Shown here in pieces: positions 23,607-34,181 of a DNA stretch of 64,000 nucleotides. The position numbers and the translations under genes were made by a program. Source of the stretch: Alentia gelatinosa (Eukaryota; Annelida; Polychaeta; Phyllodocida; Polynoidae); NCBI GenBank assembly GCA_950022655.1, contig OX465579.1, positions 136,595,118 to 136,659,117 of the forward strand. Reading direction: 5' to 3'. The notes under the pieces are model-generated. The model did not search any database. It was given only the letters and a program-made list of their open reading frames with translations, and had not been told where the DNA came from. Each line of letters opens with the position of its first letter. Position 1 is the stretch's first letter.

Positions 23607-25914
23607 TCCCGCCCTGTACACCCCCTTCCTCTATCCTCCCCACTCTCCCGTCATTCCTCTCATTTTTCCTCCCTCTTTCTCTGACATTCTCCGCAGCTTA
23701 GCGATGTTCGCTTCCTGCTAATAAGGTCCACCTATAACAACGGTCGACCACCGGCGTCGATAGGTCATTCCCAGGTCAGCTGCCTGTGCACTACTCTCTG
23801 CATATCAATCTCGTCCCGGTGCAGAACAACTTTTTAATTCTCCTAATTCTAGTGTGTCATAGGTCATTTAATTTATAAGCACAGGATGAAACACCCTCGA
23901 AAACTCCATCCTACAAAATCTATGTCAAAGGCACGTATCGCATTGACCTTTTTCAATCTGTGTGCGCTTCTGTCATGTTGTGGAGATCAGGATGTAGTTT
24001 GACATGTTTTATAGACAGCCTTGTGACCCGTTGACCCGGAGCGTTGACAGGATATTTTCACAAGTTAGTGGAACCTCACTGGAAGCAAGCAGGATAACAA
24101 GGATCCTGTTGATTTATCAGTTCCTGTACCAATTTTAAGACGGAACTCATGCCAAAATGTTTTATCCAAAGTTTGTACAGGAAGTCATTCGTTTCTATCA
24201 ACATCATCATTTGTTTCTGTTTGTCTTTGTGTAGAAATTGAAGTGGATTAGCAATGATAGTGTGGATACTGTAAGATTTGGATTTTAGATGAGTTGTTGT
24301 AACTTTTTGTAGCGAGTGTGAGAACTGACAGATTTAATAATTCATTATGTATAAATGTGGAAACCTTTTATACTTTGTAGGATGAAATAACACACAAAAC
24401 CAGATGCGCTGCAATTCAATTAAAAATGCTTTAGATATTGATGATATGTGGATGAGTTACAGACAATCAATTAGATGGATGATGGTTCAAGGAAAATAAG
24501 TATACATTTGAATTGATAAAGTGTTGTGTTGTAATTGATAGTCCATGTACTGTTCATGTGGTGTACTTGTGTTGTTATGTTGTAATTGATTGTTCATGTA
24601 CTGTACAATGTGGTGTACTTGTGGTGTTTTATTTGTTTATGTGTATCTCCCTGACGACTATATGGAAGAACGCTAATAAGCGAATATATGATGTCAATTG
24701 TATATTATTGTGATCGAATAAAAAAAATCATTAAGATGCTTGATGTTTCGATCAAATCAATTGATTTTCATCGGGAGTTATAATTTGTATATGAAAACTA
24801 CTATTCAATAATTTCGTTTAATCTCTTCAAGGTCTATTTGATAATATGTGCAGGGCTACATGACCCAAGTAGGAATGATAATGGACAAATTAATAGATGC
24901 TTGTTTTCAGAAGGAGGGACACATCATTTGTTAGGATCTTTTTCTGTGGGTGTGGTTTAACTTTAAGCCGAAAAGTACTCAGAACCGGGAGACACTTTTA
25001 CTTCTCCAAACTATCGACAAAAAGGGGTAGGGAAAGAGAGAGTACATTTATCAAGTAACGTAATATGCCTGTAATATGTTCAGTTCCTGAATTGTGTCAT
25101 GGAATCGTCCACAATTTCATCTGTAGATTGAAGTTGGGGCTGCAGGAAACCATCTCTTACCACTTTCAAATAAATGACTGATAACCGAGTTAGTTAGGCT
25201 ACAACCCAGTACCTTGACTGCCTAGTAATTTGATCTCGATGGTATTACCTACAAATGGTCATGAGATAAAGATTTCAACACCCAATATAATGTAAACCAA
25301 CAAAGCTTTATTCCTCCCAGATTGTGTGGAATACCATACCCAAATGTTCTGTCATCAAATGTGCCAACGAGGTTACCCAATCCACTCTATGATAGTATTC
25401 AATGGTATTCCCTCTCTCAAATTCGAGGTTTTTGTTTTGATAAAATCCACTAGATGGCACTAGCTCCCGGAAAGACTTTAGGAAAGTGTAAATATGACGT
25501 CATACAACACAAACAGCCGCCAACATATCGGTGCTTCATGTTCGGTATATATATAATAATTAAAGCAGGGTATAGCTCTAACCACATATGAATATAATTA
25601 TATACATATGTATGTAGTTCGCATAAACTTACTGCATTTCACTATCTTGCAAATGCAACATTTACCACTGGCTTCATCTGTACGTGTCAGGTTGTGATAG
25701 AGTGGCGCAGTCTAACGGATATCTTATGAACTAATCATTAGTTTCCTGACAAAACATTAGATGGCGTTCTAATAAATTTTGTATCCATGGGGGCGTTTTT
25801 CTACGTGGTTCGAGGACAGTTGTGTCTGGAGGAGAGTTCCTAGGACGGTTTGCGTTTAATTATTAGGACAATCTTAGCTGGGGACTGTCTTAGCTCAGGA
25901 TCTTAACCAGATTG
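23607..25914. other. intergenic, nothing recognised
   Basis: AT-rich. A short local direct repeat lies at 24,530-24,620, where a GTTGTAATTGAT...TCATGTACTGT unit occurs twice. No coding signal. Confidence 0.45.
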
Positions 25915-25965
25915 TCCATGGGCCCCGTTTAAGAATCTAGGATCCTTCACGTAGACCCTTTTTCT
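25915..25965 (+). repeat. short dispersed repeat (GGGGCCCGTT...ATCTAGGATC), copy 1
   Basis: Matches 32,362-32,402 and the reverse strand of 39,558-39,600. The shared core is GGCCC-GTT, then AATCTAGGATC and AAGACCC. Too short for classification; it may be the end of a SINE or MITE. Confidence 0.4.
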
Positions 25966-27134
25966 ATATGCCATTGACACCCAACGGACGATGTGGGTCA
26001 ATTTAATTCAACAGTTATGGACGACCTTATGGACGACCAATACTATCAAAGCATAACCTTTGTACAAAGTGCAGAAACCTTTGCACAAGGTGCATAAAAA
26101 GGTCTACATGTAGGATCCTAGCGCAGGACTGAATCCAGGCCTAGGAGACATTGATAGTTTGACCCATAAATGTTGAATAAGACTGACCTTAATCTTCCCT
26201 GACTCTCCTAGGCCTCCCGAGAAATTTTTTAGAAGAGGACAACAAAATAGGTGTCCTAGCTGAAACTTGTAGCCCTGAGTTATTTGCGTTATGAATATAA
26301 ATCCAATAAAAGGTGGTCTAGATACCAAGTAGGCCTATATCTGTAGGTGATGTCCTAAGAGACTGAGGGTTTAAATGTAAGACAATCTTTCTCAGGTACT
26401 GGCCTTGTAAGATCTAAAAATTTGTCTCACTATTTTATAACATGCCTATAAAAGTAGAAAAATCATAAATACTGAAAAGTATGAGGGGGAAAAATGATGA
26501 AATGTGAAAATATTTTAATATCTTGGATTATCACGTTTATATTTAGTATGTGAACCAATGACAATTCACTAGAAATTCTCCTTCCTGTAGTAGTAAACAC
26601 TTAAGGCTATGTCCTTCCCAAACAGAGATAATTGAGGAAGATGTGTGTCAATTGTGGGACACTTTGTACCTGGGATTTCTCTACCTTGGAGGGATATACA
26701 TGTATGTTATTCAGGCCTACTATCCTACAGGCAGGCCTACAGTCCTAAAATGTCTTCCTTCTGCCGACGGTTCTGCTGCTTCTGACAAGATTCCCCCAGT
26801 ACAGAAATCAAGCAGCAGGGTGTACATTTTAGATTTTCAAAAAAAAACTTGGATCCTCATGGAATGGATACACTGGATACAAAGTGCGAGATGAAATCCC
26901 TCAGGGCAGGGTAAATTGCTATCTAAATAGGAACCCTTCCCTTGAGTATTCTTGAGACGGAAGTTGAGAAAATAGACTCCATAGTGAACCTGCTTTCTGG
27001 CTTCCATTTGGCTAATGCAGATACTAATTTCACAACCTAGCAGTGGGTACATCTGTCTCACCAAAATGCCCCTACAAATTTTGAACATGTCTGAAATCAA
27101 TATCTCATGAGATTTTGTAATTTGGGAAAGGAAT
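25966..27134. other. intergenic, nothing recognised
   Basis: No recognisable gene. Two short direct duplications occur near 26,020-26,090 (TTATGGACGACC twice; CCTTTGNACAA twice). Confidence 0.4.
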
Positions 27135-28560
27135 TTGTTGTGGACAATTACTCATACCAATCTTGAGTCCCCACCATTCAGACCAAGAGTACATCAATCC
27201 CAGTTTCTCACAACAGTTCTACAGCAGTCTCACAACCATACTGCTCCTCAACTATACCGCCTCTCACCCATACATTTCCTCAACTACACTTTTGGCCCTC
27301 AACCATACTGCCCCTTAACTATACTGCCCCTAGCCAAAATTACCCCTAAATCATACTGCCCCTCAACCATACTGCCCCTCAACCATACTACCTCTCTACC
27401 TTATTGTCCTCCACCATACTGCCCCCCCCCCCCCCCACCATACTGCCCCTTCACCATACTGCCCTTCTACAATTGTGCCCCTCCACTATACTGTCCCTCT
27501 ACAAATCTGTCCCTCCACCATACTGCCCCTCTGTAATACAGTCCCTCCCCCATACTGCCCCTCCACCATACTGCCCCTCTACAATACTGCCCCTCCACCA
27601 TACTGCCCCTATACAGTACTGCCCCTCCACCGTGCTGCCCCTCTACAGTACTGTCCCTCCACCATACTGCCTCTTTATAATTCTGTCCCTCCACCATACT
27701 GCCCATCCATCATACTACCCCTCTACCATACTGCCCCTCACCCACGCTGCCCCTCACCCATCCTGGCCCTTAACCATACTTACCCTAAACCATACTGCTC
27801 CTCAACCATACCACACCTCAGCAATACATTGCCTCAACCACCATATTGCCCGTCAACCATACTGGGACTGTCATTTAGGGGCAGTATGCTGATAGCCAGT
27901 ATCGTTTGGGGGCAGCATTGTGGAGGGGCAATATGATTCAGGAGCATTTTCGTGAGAGGCAGTATGGTTAAGGGACAGTATGGTGAGGTGCAGCATGGCT
28001 GAGGGGTGGCATGGGTGAGAGCCAGTATTTATATAGAACGTCCTGACCATGCTGTACAATTCACAGAGCGAGATGGTAATTTATGGTTTGTACGGACCGA
28101 GGCATTTATGCCGAGTTCCGTACAAACGGTAAATTATCATTACTATATACCCGAAATTTAAAAAAAAAATCAATTTAATTTGGCTTAACAACCAATTTTT
28201 TAATAAACATGTACGGACCAGTAGTCAGTACATTATTTTTACGTGATATGCCGAAACAGTGCGTATTTACAGTATATACGGCATGGGTATATAGTAAAGT
28301 TAGGAGCAGTATGATTGAACAACAATATGTTTTAGGGGCAGTATGGTTCAGTGGGGGTATAATTCAGGGGCAGTATAGCTGTGGGCCAGGCATAGTGAGG
28401 GGCAGCATGGTTTGATGCAATTTGATTCATGGGCAGTATTGTGGAGGATCAGTATGGTCGAGGGACATTTTCTCTGAGGGACAGTAAGATGAGAGCAAAT
28501 ATGGTGAGAGGCAGTATGGTGAGGGGCAATATGATCCAGGGGCTATATGGTGGATTCAGG
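27135..28560. repeat. minisatellite with two arms in opposite orientation
   Basis: From about 27,150 to 27,870 a unit of about 17-18 bp built on ACCATACTGCCCCTC repeats imperfectly dozens of times. From about 27,875 to 28,560 the reverse complement (GGGGCAGTATGGT) repeats, so the two arms face each other. A run of C lies at about 27,421-27,436. The second arm is interrupted by the hairpin repeat at 28,030-28,296. The Tyr/Cys/Pro-rich frames are artefacts of the unit. Confidence 0.85.
28030..28296 (-). repeat. dispersed hairpin-containing repeat, copy B
   Basis: Reverse-orientation copy of 13,818-14,148, inserted in the minisatellite. It keeps the internal palindrome around GGTTTGTACGG and the ends TATATAGAACGTCCTGACCAT and TATATAGTA. 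Minisatellite sequence flanks it on both sides, so it is probably a later insertion. Confidence 0.7.
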
Positions 28561-28569
28561 GACATTAGA

Positions 28570-28991
28570 TCTTGTTAGCCAATGCAAACTGCTCCCGTCT
28601 CACTGTGAAGTCAAGTTTGTGTTCAAACGCTCACCTAAGGCATTCTACATGATGGGCGCTGCCGATGCAGGATACCTCATCAAAATAACCAAAGTGAAAA
28701 TAAGTCTGTGACAGGTACAAGTTCAATGAAATTCCCAATAAAACTGTGATGGATGCAAAATTCTATCTACTCAACTACCCAATTAACAGGAGCAGACTCA
28801 CAAAGAACACCCTCCCTGCAGGCTCGCAGGACTACAGTTGGATGCAAACTGACACTACACAAATCCCCTCACTACTCATCTTAGGGTTAGTGAGGGAGTT
28901 GGCTTGCTCTTGGAACATCACCCAAAACCCCTTCAACTTTGAACACTTTTGCCCGAGTGAAGCCAAAATGAATTCAACAATTTGGTGATAC
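28570..28991 (+). pseudogene. Polinton/Maverick-like capsid-type protein fragment (decayed)
   Basis: Two frames joined by one frameshift near 28,706 resemble part of the invertebrate family often labelled F54H12.2-like, which I believe corresponds to the major capsid protein of Polintons/adintovirus-like elements. Recognisable pieces are KRSPKAFYMMG, NYPINRSRL, LPAGSQDY, IPSLLILGLV and NPFNFEHF, in the expected order. The fragment lacks both ends and ends at a stop at 28,986-28,988. No polymerase, integrase or packaging ATPase of such an element was seen in the window. The family identification is from memory of motif order and needs a profile search. Confidence 0.45.
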
Positions 28992-31900
28992 ATGGCTTTA
29001 GCGGACACCTTTGCTCAGAACGGTTCCCTCTATATTAGATGTTCATTTTAAAACTGCACCGTAGTGGGGGTGTAATTAGGGACCCTTAAGTAGTCGTGTA
29101 GGTAGCTTACTCATTATCTTATGTCCCTTGTGTTTTCCTGGTATTAAGTCAGAATATTAGGTAGATCTACTTGCTTAGCCTAGTGACTGAGACATGGTTC
29201 AATGTTCAATGTCTAATTTCGATTGTCCTTAGTTCACATTCTCCTTTGCAGTTGTTCACTTCAGTTCCTATTGTTCCAGTTGGGTTCAGTCTGTGAGTCC
29301 TAGTACTCCCGAGTTGATCTTAATAGCTCAGTCCGCACATTCTGTGTATTCTCTATTGAGAGTCAGTTGCCCACACGTTGGTCTGTAGGCAACTCACAGA
29401 ACCAGTGGATTCATACCTTGAATGATCATAGAAGGCGACTTCACTCCTCACGGGATGAAGCTTCCGGCGCCCAATCCTACTCCAGCGGGAGCAGGCTTTC
29501 TTAGCTCAGCTAGATCTTACTCCTCGTACCTTATTGCTGCCTCCACAGCCTCAGGAGAGGTATATTCCTCTGCTGCTTACATCAGCAGGTCACATGACCA
29601 TTCATACCTTTATACAGGTGGCCGCTCTAGAAGCTACCTCCTGTTTACACTTTGCCACTAAACATTCATATATTTCCACTATTTCTATATTATGTAAATT
29701 CGATTGTAACATAATCTCGGACAAGCGCGTAGTTCAAAACCCTCTGTCAGCAATACACATCCTCATTACATGCAAGGTAAATATTGGATGGTATTTTGCA
29801 CAGACAACAAAGATGTTGTTTACTTTTTCGACAGGTGCAGTCTATCCCATAGTAACAAACATTAGGCATGCTTCTTATGCATCTTCACAGACAGAATTCT
29901 GAACCGATGGCGATGGTAGCTCCCTGCAGGAGCTGACTGATTGAATAAACAAACTCTGTCAGCTCATCTACATACTCACCAGTTGACAGACTCAATGCAA
30001 TAGAGGAACGAAAAAGTATGACTCCCACTGTGGGTGGATTCTCATGTACCAGCAACTCTGGCTTTGTGTATCTCAGGTGGCCAGTGTAGCCAAGCTACAG
30101 CTGATGTTGTGTAGTGCCTCATTATCCCACCAGTAGCGTGCAGGTCGCCTCTGCTAGCGTTAATACCCTAGAATCCTCCAGGTGACAGGTAGCAGCTGGG
30201 ATAAACAACGGACCGTACCTGGCCTAATATGTGGTCAAACACGGCCAGGTTTCCAGGCTAAGCTGAGACTGGTTGCGTAACCCATCAGATTCATAAATAG
30301 ACAATAATCAATGGTTTTGTAGACAGGCGGCCGTAAACCACGAGTGGTTGCGCTTAGTAATACACGAGCGTCAGCGAGTCTATTACGATGTCAACGTCGA
30401 CTAGTTTCCATAGCCACCTGTCAACAAAACTATCGTTTGTTGTATTTATTATACATCTTCACGCGTAAATTAAACCAAGGAATTGCCATATCAAAAGTTT
30501 AATCAATAGAGACTATTATTTTTGCTCATTGGTATATGGCCCTTGCTAGTTTATAGCAAGAATACTGGGTGTCTAAAGGCTTTTTCTATTAAAGAAAAAT
30601 GTTTTCAAAAAAATGATTAGGAAGTAATGTAATAAAGGCAGTATACCACCGTATCACGGAGTATGGAAGTCCGTGGCGTCATATAGAATAATTCTATGAA
30701 AAACAAAATACCCCCAAACTTGTAGTTCTGTATATATAAGCTAGGTAGGATATAAGCTAAAGCTCCTCGATGGTTGGAATGCATACATGTACTCTAAACC
30801 AGCTCATAAGTTAATCAAAGGTTCAATAAAGAGAGCAATGTTCTTTATATATAAAACCTCCCTTTCTTAATAGATGTGACTGTTAGATTTAGGGTTATGT
30901 AGAAGGATGTCATCACAGCAGATTCCAGGGGAAACGTAATTTCGAAATACATTGCATGGCTATGTCCTTGTTTAAAGATAATTTCAATAAAATGTGTTCT
31001 ATTGATGAATATGGCAGCGGAAAGATAACAGGACTGGTGCGAGCCAGTAAACACTAATATATACCAAGCATCATGCGCCTTCTGATTCATCATATGGTGC
31101 TGGCCTATTTACTTTTTAAAATGGGCAGAAAAGCTTTCTAACAGTAACTGTCTTCCCCAAAACCTGTATGTGATAAGCAATAGCATATATCAACATATGT
31201 GATATTCAAGCAAAACTTATAAATATCCTTCAAAAAGAGCATAACAAAATTCTAGTGCTATTCCATGGATAGATATTTTATATTCTAGAGGAAAGTAGCA
31301 CAGCAGGAATTTTTATGTAAGATACCTATAAAGCAATTCTTTTCAATTCAAGATCAGTCTCTGGTTGGTTCCTCCACACTAACAACATGGCGTAGCACGG
31401 AATGGTATCACGGAAATTTTTAATGTGTACCAATCAAAGTAAACAACAGTTTGTCCACTTTACCAGCTGTTTTATCGAAAACCAATTCGGAGAATCCAAA
31501 TCACTATTTTCTCACCACTGATTGTTGGCAACCCCGCCATCGCTCTTGTATCTCAGATATTTTTGTTCATTTATGTAATGAGATAATCAATATATTCCTC
31601 TCATTCCGAAGGGCACTCTTCACATAGAAAAATATCTGGCCAGAGGCGATCTATATGTTCATCCAAACAATACACATAACGCACTATTGTCTCTTTTTCT
31701 ATTTGCTATCTGTTCTCTTGATGAAAGGACAGGGAAATGTTATTTAATCATAATCGAGAAAAAACAGTTCACCTTTGAAGTCAAAATGGAATGCAAATAG
31801 ATATTCATAGACAGGAAGCCATATGTAGGTATAAGTCTTTGAAGGCACGGGCTGCGGCACATCAGACTTTTACAACTTGAACCGACTAAGTAATATGATA

Positions 31901-32361
31901 GGTAAGTAATATATCAATTAGAATAGAGTACTGGTTGTGTTCTATGTCTAACGTTCAGTGATATTATATGAAACAAATGGGTGTAATTAAACGGGGAATC
32001 AAAGAGAGAGGGTATCAATCTCCAAGCAGATATCCTGACCAGCAGCCAGACCTCTGCTCGGGGAGTGTGGTGCAAAATCGCGCCAGTCTACATGGCCGAT
32101 TACGGATGAGACCAGTCCCTGTGTCACTCAGAAGGGGTGGAGGGGTAGGACACACGGACTGAGGCCAGTCTACCCTATAGGCTACGTTTCCTGCATTTTT
32201 CTTATAGAAACGCCTACTTTGTCGGCAACTAACTCTGAAGTATACCTGCATATTTTGGCAGTCTGGCATAAACATTGCATTAATGTAACCCACTACCCGG
32301 CATACACAAGTTATATCTGATAATTATTATCAGCTAACAGACTCCTCCCCAACACTGACCT
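28992..32361. other. intergenic, nothing recognised
   Basis: AT-rich. Around 32,080-32,220 a segment with two CCAGTCT words and CATTTTTCTTAT loosely resembles the flank of the SINE-like repeat at 13,480-13,580, but it is too diverged to call. No coding signature. Confidence 0.4.
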
Positions 32362-32402
32362 GGGGCCAGTTGAAAAATCTAGGATCGTACCTAAAGACCC
32401 TT
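32362..32402 (+). repeat. short dispersed repeat (GGGGCC...ATCTAGGATC), copy 2
   Basis: Matches 25,915-25,965 and the reverse strand of 39,558-39,600, including AATCTAGGATCGTAC and AAAGACCC. Confidence 0.4.
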
Positions 32403-32839
32403 TTCTGTACCTCGTACACGAGTTATCATTTAATGATATAAAGAAACGTCACGAAATTTCATATGATTGTTTATATGGTGTGAGCTGTCTTCGCGAAATG
32501 ATATCACGAGGCGGAGCCGAGTGATATCTGTAGCAGTCTAACCATGTCTGACCATTGACAGCTTAAAGTCATCAAGTGGTGCAAAATTCAAGAATCACCA
32601 CCAATAATTGTCTAGCGTAAACCCTGGGTCATTGAACTCATGCTCTCGCTGTGGCTGTTGGAAGTTGAATAAATATCCCTTGTGTGCTATGTCACAGCAG
32701 ACTGGCACAAGTTTCCATAGGCCATGGTACTAATGCTAGAGAAAATGCAGGATCTGGGCTTGCGATTGGTTATCTGAATCCACACACGGGTTGTATGGAC
32801 AATTTGCACTTTGCTGAGTTGGGAGCTGCATGTTGGAGA

Positions 32840-33560
32840 TAAGGCCAGCTTCCACAACTACCTTCGAATGGAGCCTGACTGGACCGTATCTAGCCTGTCA
32901 TCGAAAGAATGGATACTAAATATTGTTTGGCTTTGCCAGCTTGTCTAGATTGTCTGTCACTCTCAGGCACCTGGCCTCTGGTGACAGTTAGGCCCGGCGT
33001 CCACCTACTACGATATGGCACCGATATGGTCTACGATGCACCTCCCGATAAAAAAATCTAAATCGCGTCGGAAGGTTACCTGATATCGGGGTAGTTGACC
33101 ACGTTTCTGCAATTAGACACCAATAAAAACCCCATACAATGCGTGGTGGATTGGCATGTTTAGACATATGTCTACGATTTTGCACCTTCCCGATATGGCA
33201 CAGATTTTGACATTTTGTATCGGTGCCATATCGGGAGGTCTACGATTCTATCGTAGTAGGTGGACGCCGGGCCTTATGCATCGTTGGCATACAACTTTTG
33301 GTGCAGTAAATCAGCGATCAGCAATATTGTCCTGCAGAGCCATTGTAGGTATGCAGAGCCAACGTAGAGTACTTCAAGAAGAAGTGTTTGCTGTTCCTTG
33401 CAAACCCAAAGACTGGATAGCCCTTGCCAAGGACTTTGAGGAACGTTTGAGCCTGCCACATGCCGTTAGTGCGCTGGATGGAAAGCATATCGCCATCATG
33501 AAACCCCAGCACCTTCTGACCCTAGTTGATGCACAGTATTGGTTCACATGGATTGAAGTT
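32840..33560 (+). pseudogene. PIF/Harbinger transposase relic, split by a MITE
   Basis: Left of the MITE a frame reads SFHNYLRM and further on LSVTLRHLASGDSY; right of it YASLAYNF, then VFAVPCKPKDWIALAKDFEE and SALDGKHIAIMKP. These are the conserved blocks of Harbinger (HARBI1-like) transposase ahead of its DDE core, including the GALDGKH region. Removing 32,991-33,273 plus one TTA copy rejoins the left and right frames. The relic carries other frameshifts and has lost the C-terminal part, so it is not functional. Confidence 0.7.
32991..33273. mobile_element. Harbinger-type MITE
   Basis: The 283-bp element has terminal inverted repeats GGCCCGGCGTCCACCTACTA / TAGTAGGTGGACGCCGGGCC and is flanked by TTA at 32,988-32,990 and 33,274-33,276. 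TTA (TWA) duplication is the hallmark of PIF/Harbinger. A second, inner inverted repeat (CGATATGG... / ...CCATATCG) makes most of it foldable. It has no coding capacity and sits inside a Harbinger transposase relic. Confidence 0.85.
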
Positions 33561-33920
33561 GGTAGTATATGTCTGATACCCAGATCTTCAATGACTCAGA
33601 ACTGGCTGAAATGATGGGGGAGGGTACCGTGGGTCTTTTACACTTGTTATGTATATACACTGCTGTTAATCATTTTTGAAATAAACTTTGTACACATGTA
33701 CTCCATAGTACTGTGTCTAGTGTTATAGATAATATTCGAGTAGTCTTTAATTTCTGCTGTTACTTCCATGCTTTCTATTAGGGAAAACGATGAGAGTGAA
33801 CTTCAGTTTAGAAATTTACAATTAATAAAAACATTGTAGCAAACATCAGCATCAGTGATTACCATCAGCATCAGTGGCAATAAATAGTATAAATAAAGCA
33901 CGTACATGTATCACTTTGAT
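33561..33920. other. intergenic, nothing recognised
   Basis: AT-rich sequence between the Harbinger relic and the LTR element. It includes a short CATCAGCATCAGTG duplication near 33,845-33,880. Confidence 0.4.
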
Positions 33921-33959
33921 CACAAGGTGAACAAGGTACAACCAGAATCACAAGGTAAA
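33921..33959 (+). repeat. 28-bp tandem repeat interrupted by the LTR element
   Basis: A 28-bp unit (CACAAGGTGAACAAGGTACA plus ACCAGAAT) is complete at 33,921-33,948. A second copy starts at 33,949 and resumes at 38,780 on the other side of the retroelement. The five bases GTAAA at 33,955-33,959 recur at 38,775-38,779 as the target-site duplication. Confidence 0.85.
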
Positions 33960-34081
33960 TATTGTGTTTATGGAGAAGAATCACAAGTCACAACAGCCAT
34001 GTGGTTAATCCCGAACGGAAGTGGTTTATTGCCATCGCGCAACGGCCACGTTCATAATGCGCGATTCCGAAATACACGACA
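33960..34081 (-). repeat. 3' LTR of the Ty3/gypsy-type element
   Basis: 122 bp, reading TGTCGTGTATTTCGG...AACACAATA on the minus strand. It differs from the 5' LTR at two positions, both C/T changes at CpG. A purine-rich tract abuts its inner edge. Confidence 0.93.
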
Positions 34082-34091
34082 TTCCTCCCTT
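34082..34091 (-). promoter_or_regulatory. polypurine tract
   Basis: The minus strand reads AAGGGAGGAA immediately before the 3' LTR, the expected place and composition for the primer of plus-strand synthesis. Confidence 0.8.
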
Positions 34092-34181
34092 ATAATATCA
34101 AAGTACATCAGTACATAAAGTATACACACACATAACTCTTGAATAACATAACCAATACCACAGATCAAAGGTCTACAAACA

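Noticed and set aside
23178..23684. Long poly-Ser, poly-Lys and poly-Arg open frames
   Set aside because: They are translations of a TTC/TCC microsatellite, open in several frames and on both strands.
27135..27936. Three overlapping Tyr/Cys/Pro-rich frames of 133-162 codons
   Set aside because: They are readings of the 17-18 bp minisatellite unit and have no non-repeat content.
29422..29902. Two overlapping frames of 79 and 122 codons
   Set aside because: No domain, repeat relationship or splice context supports either.
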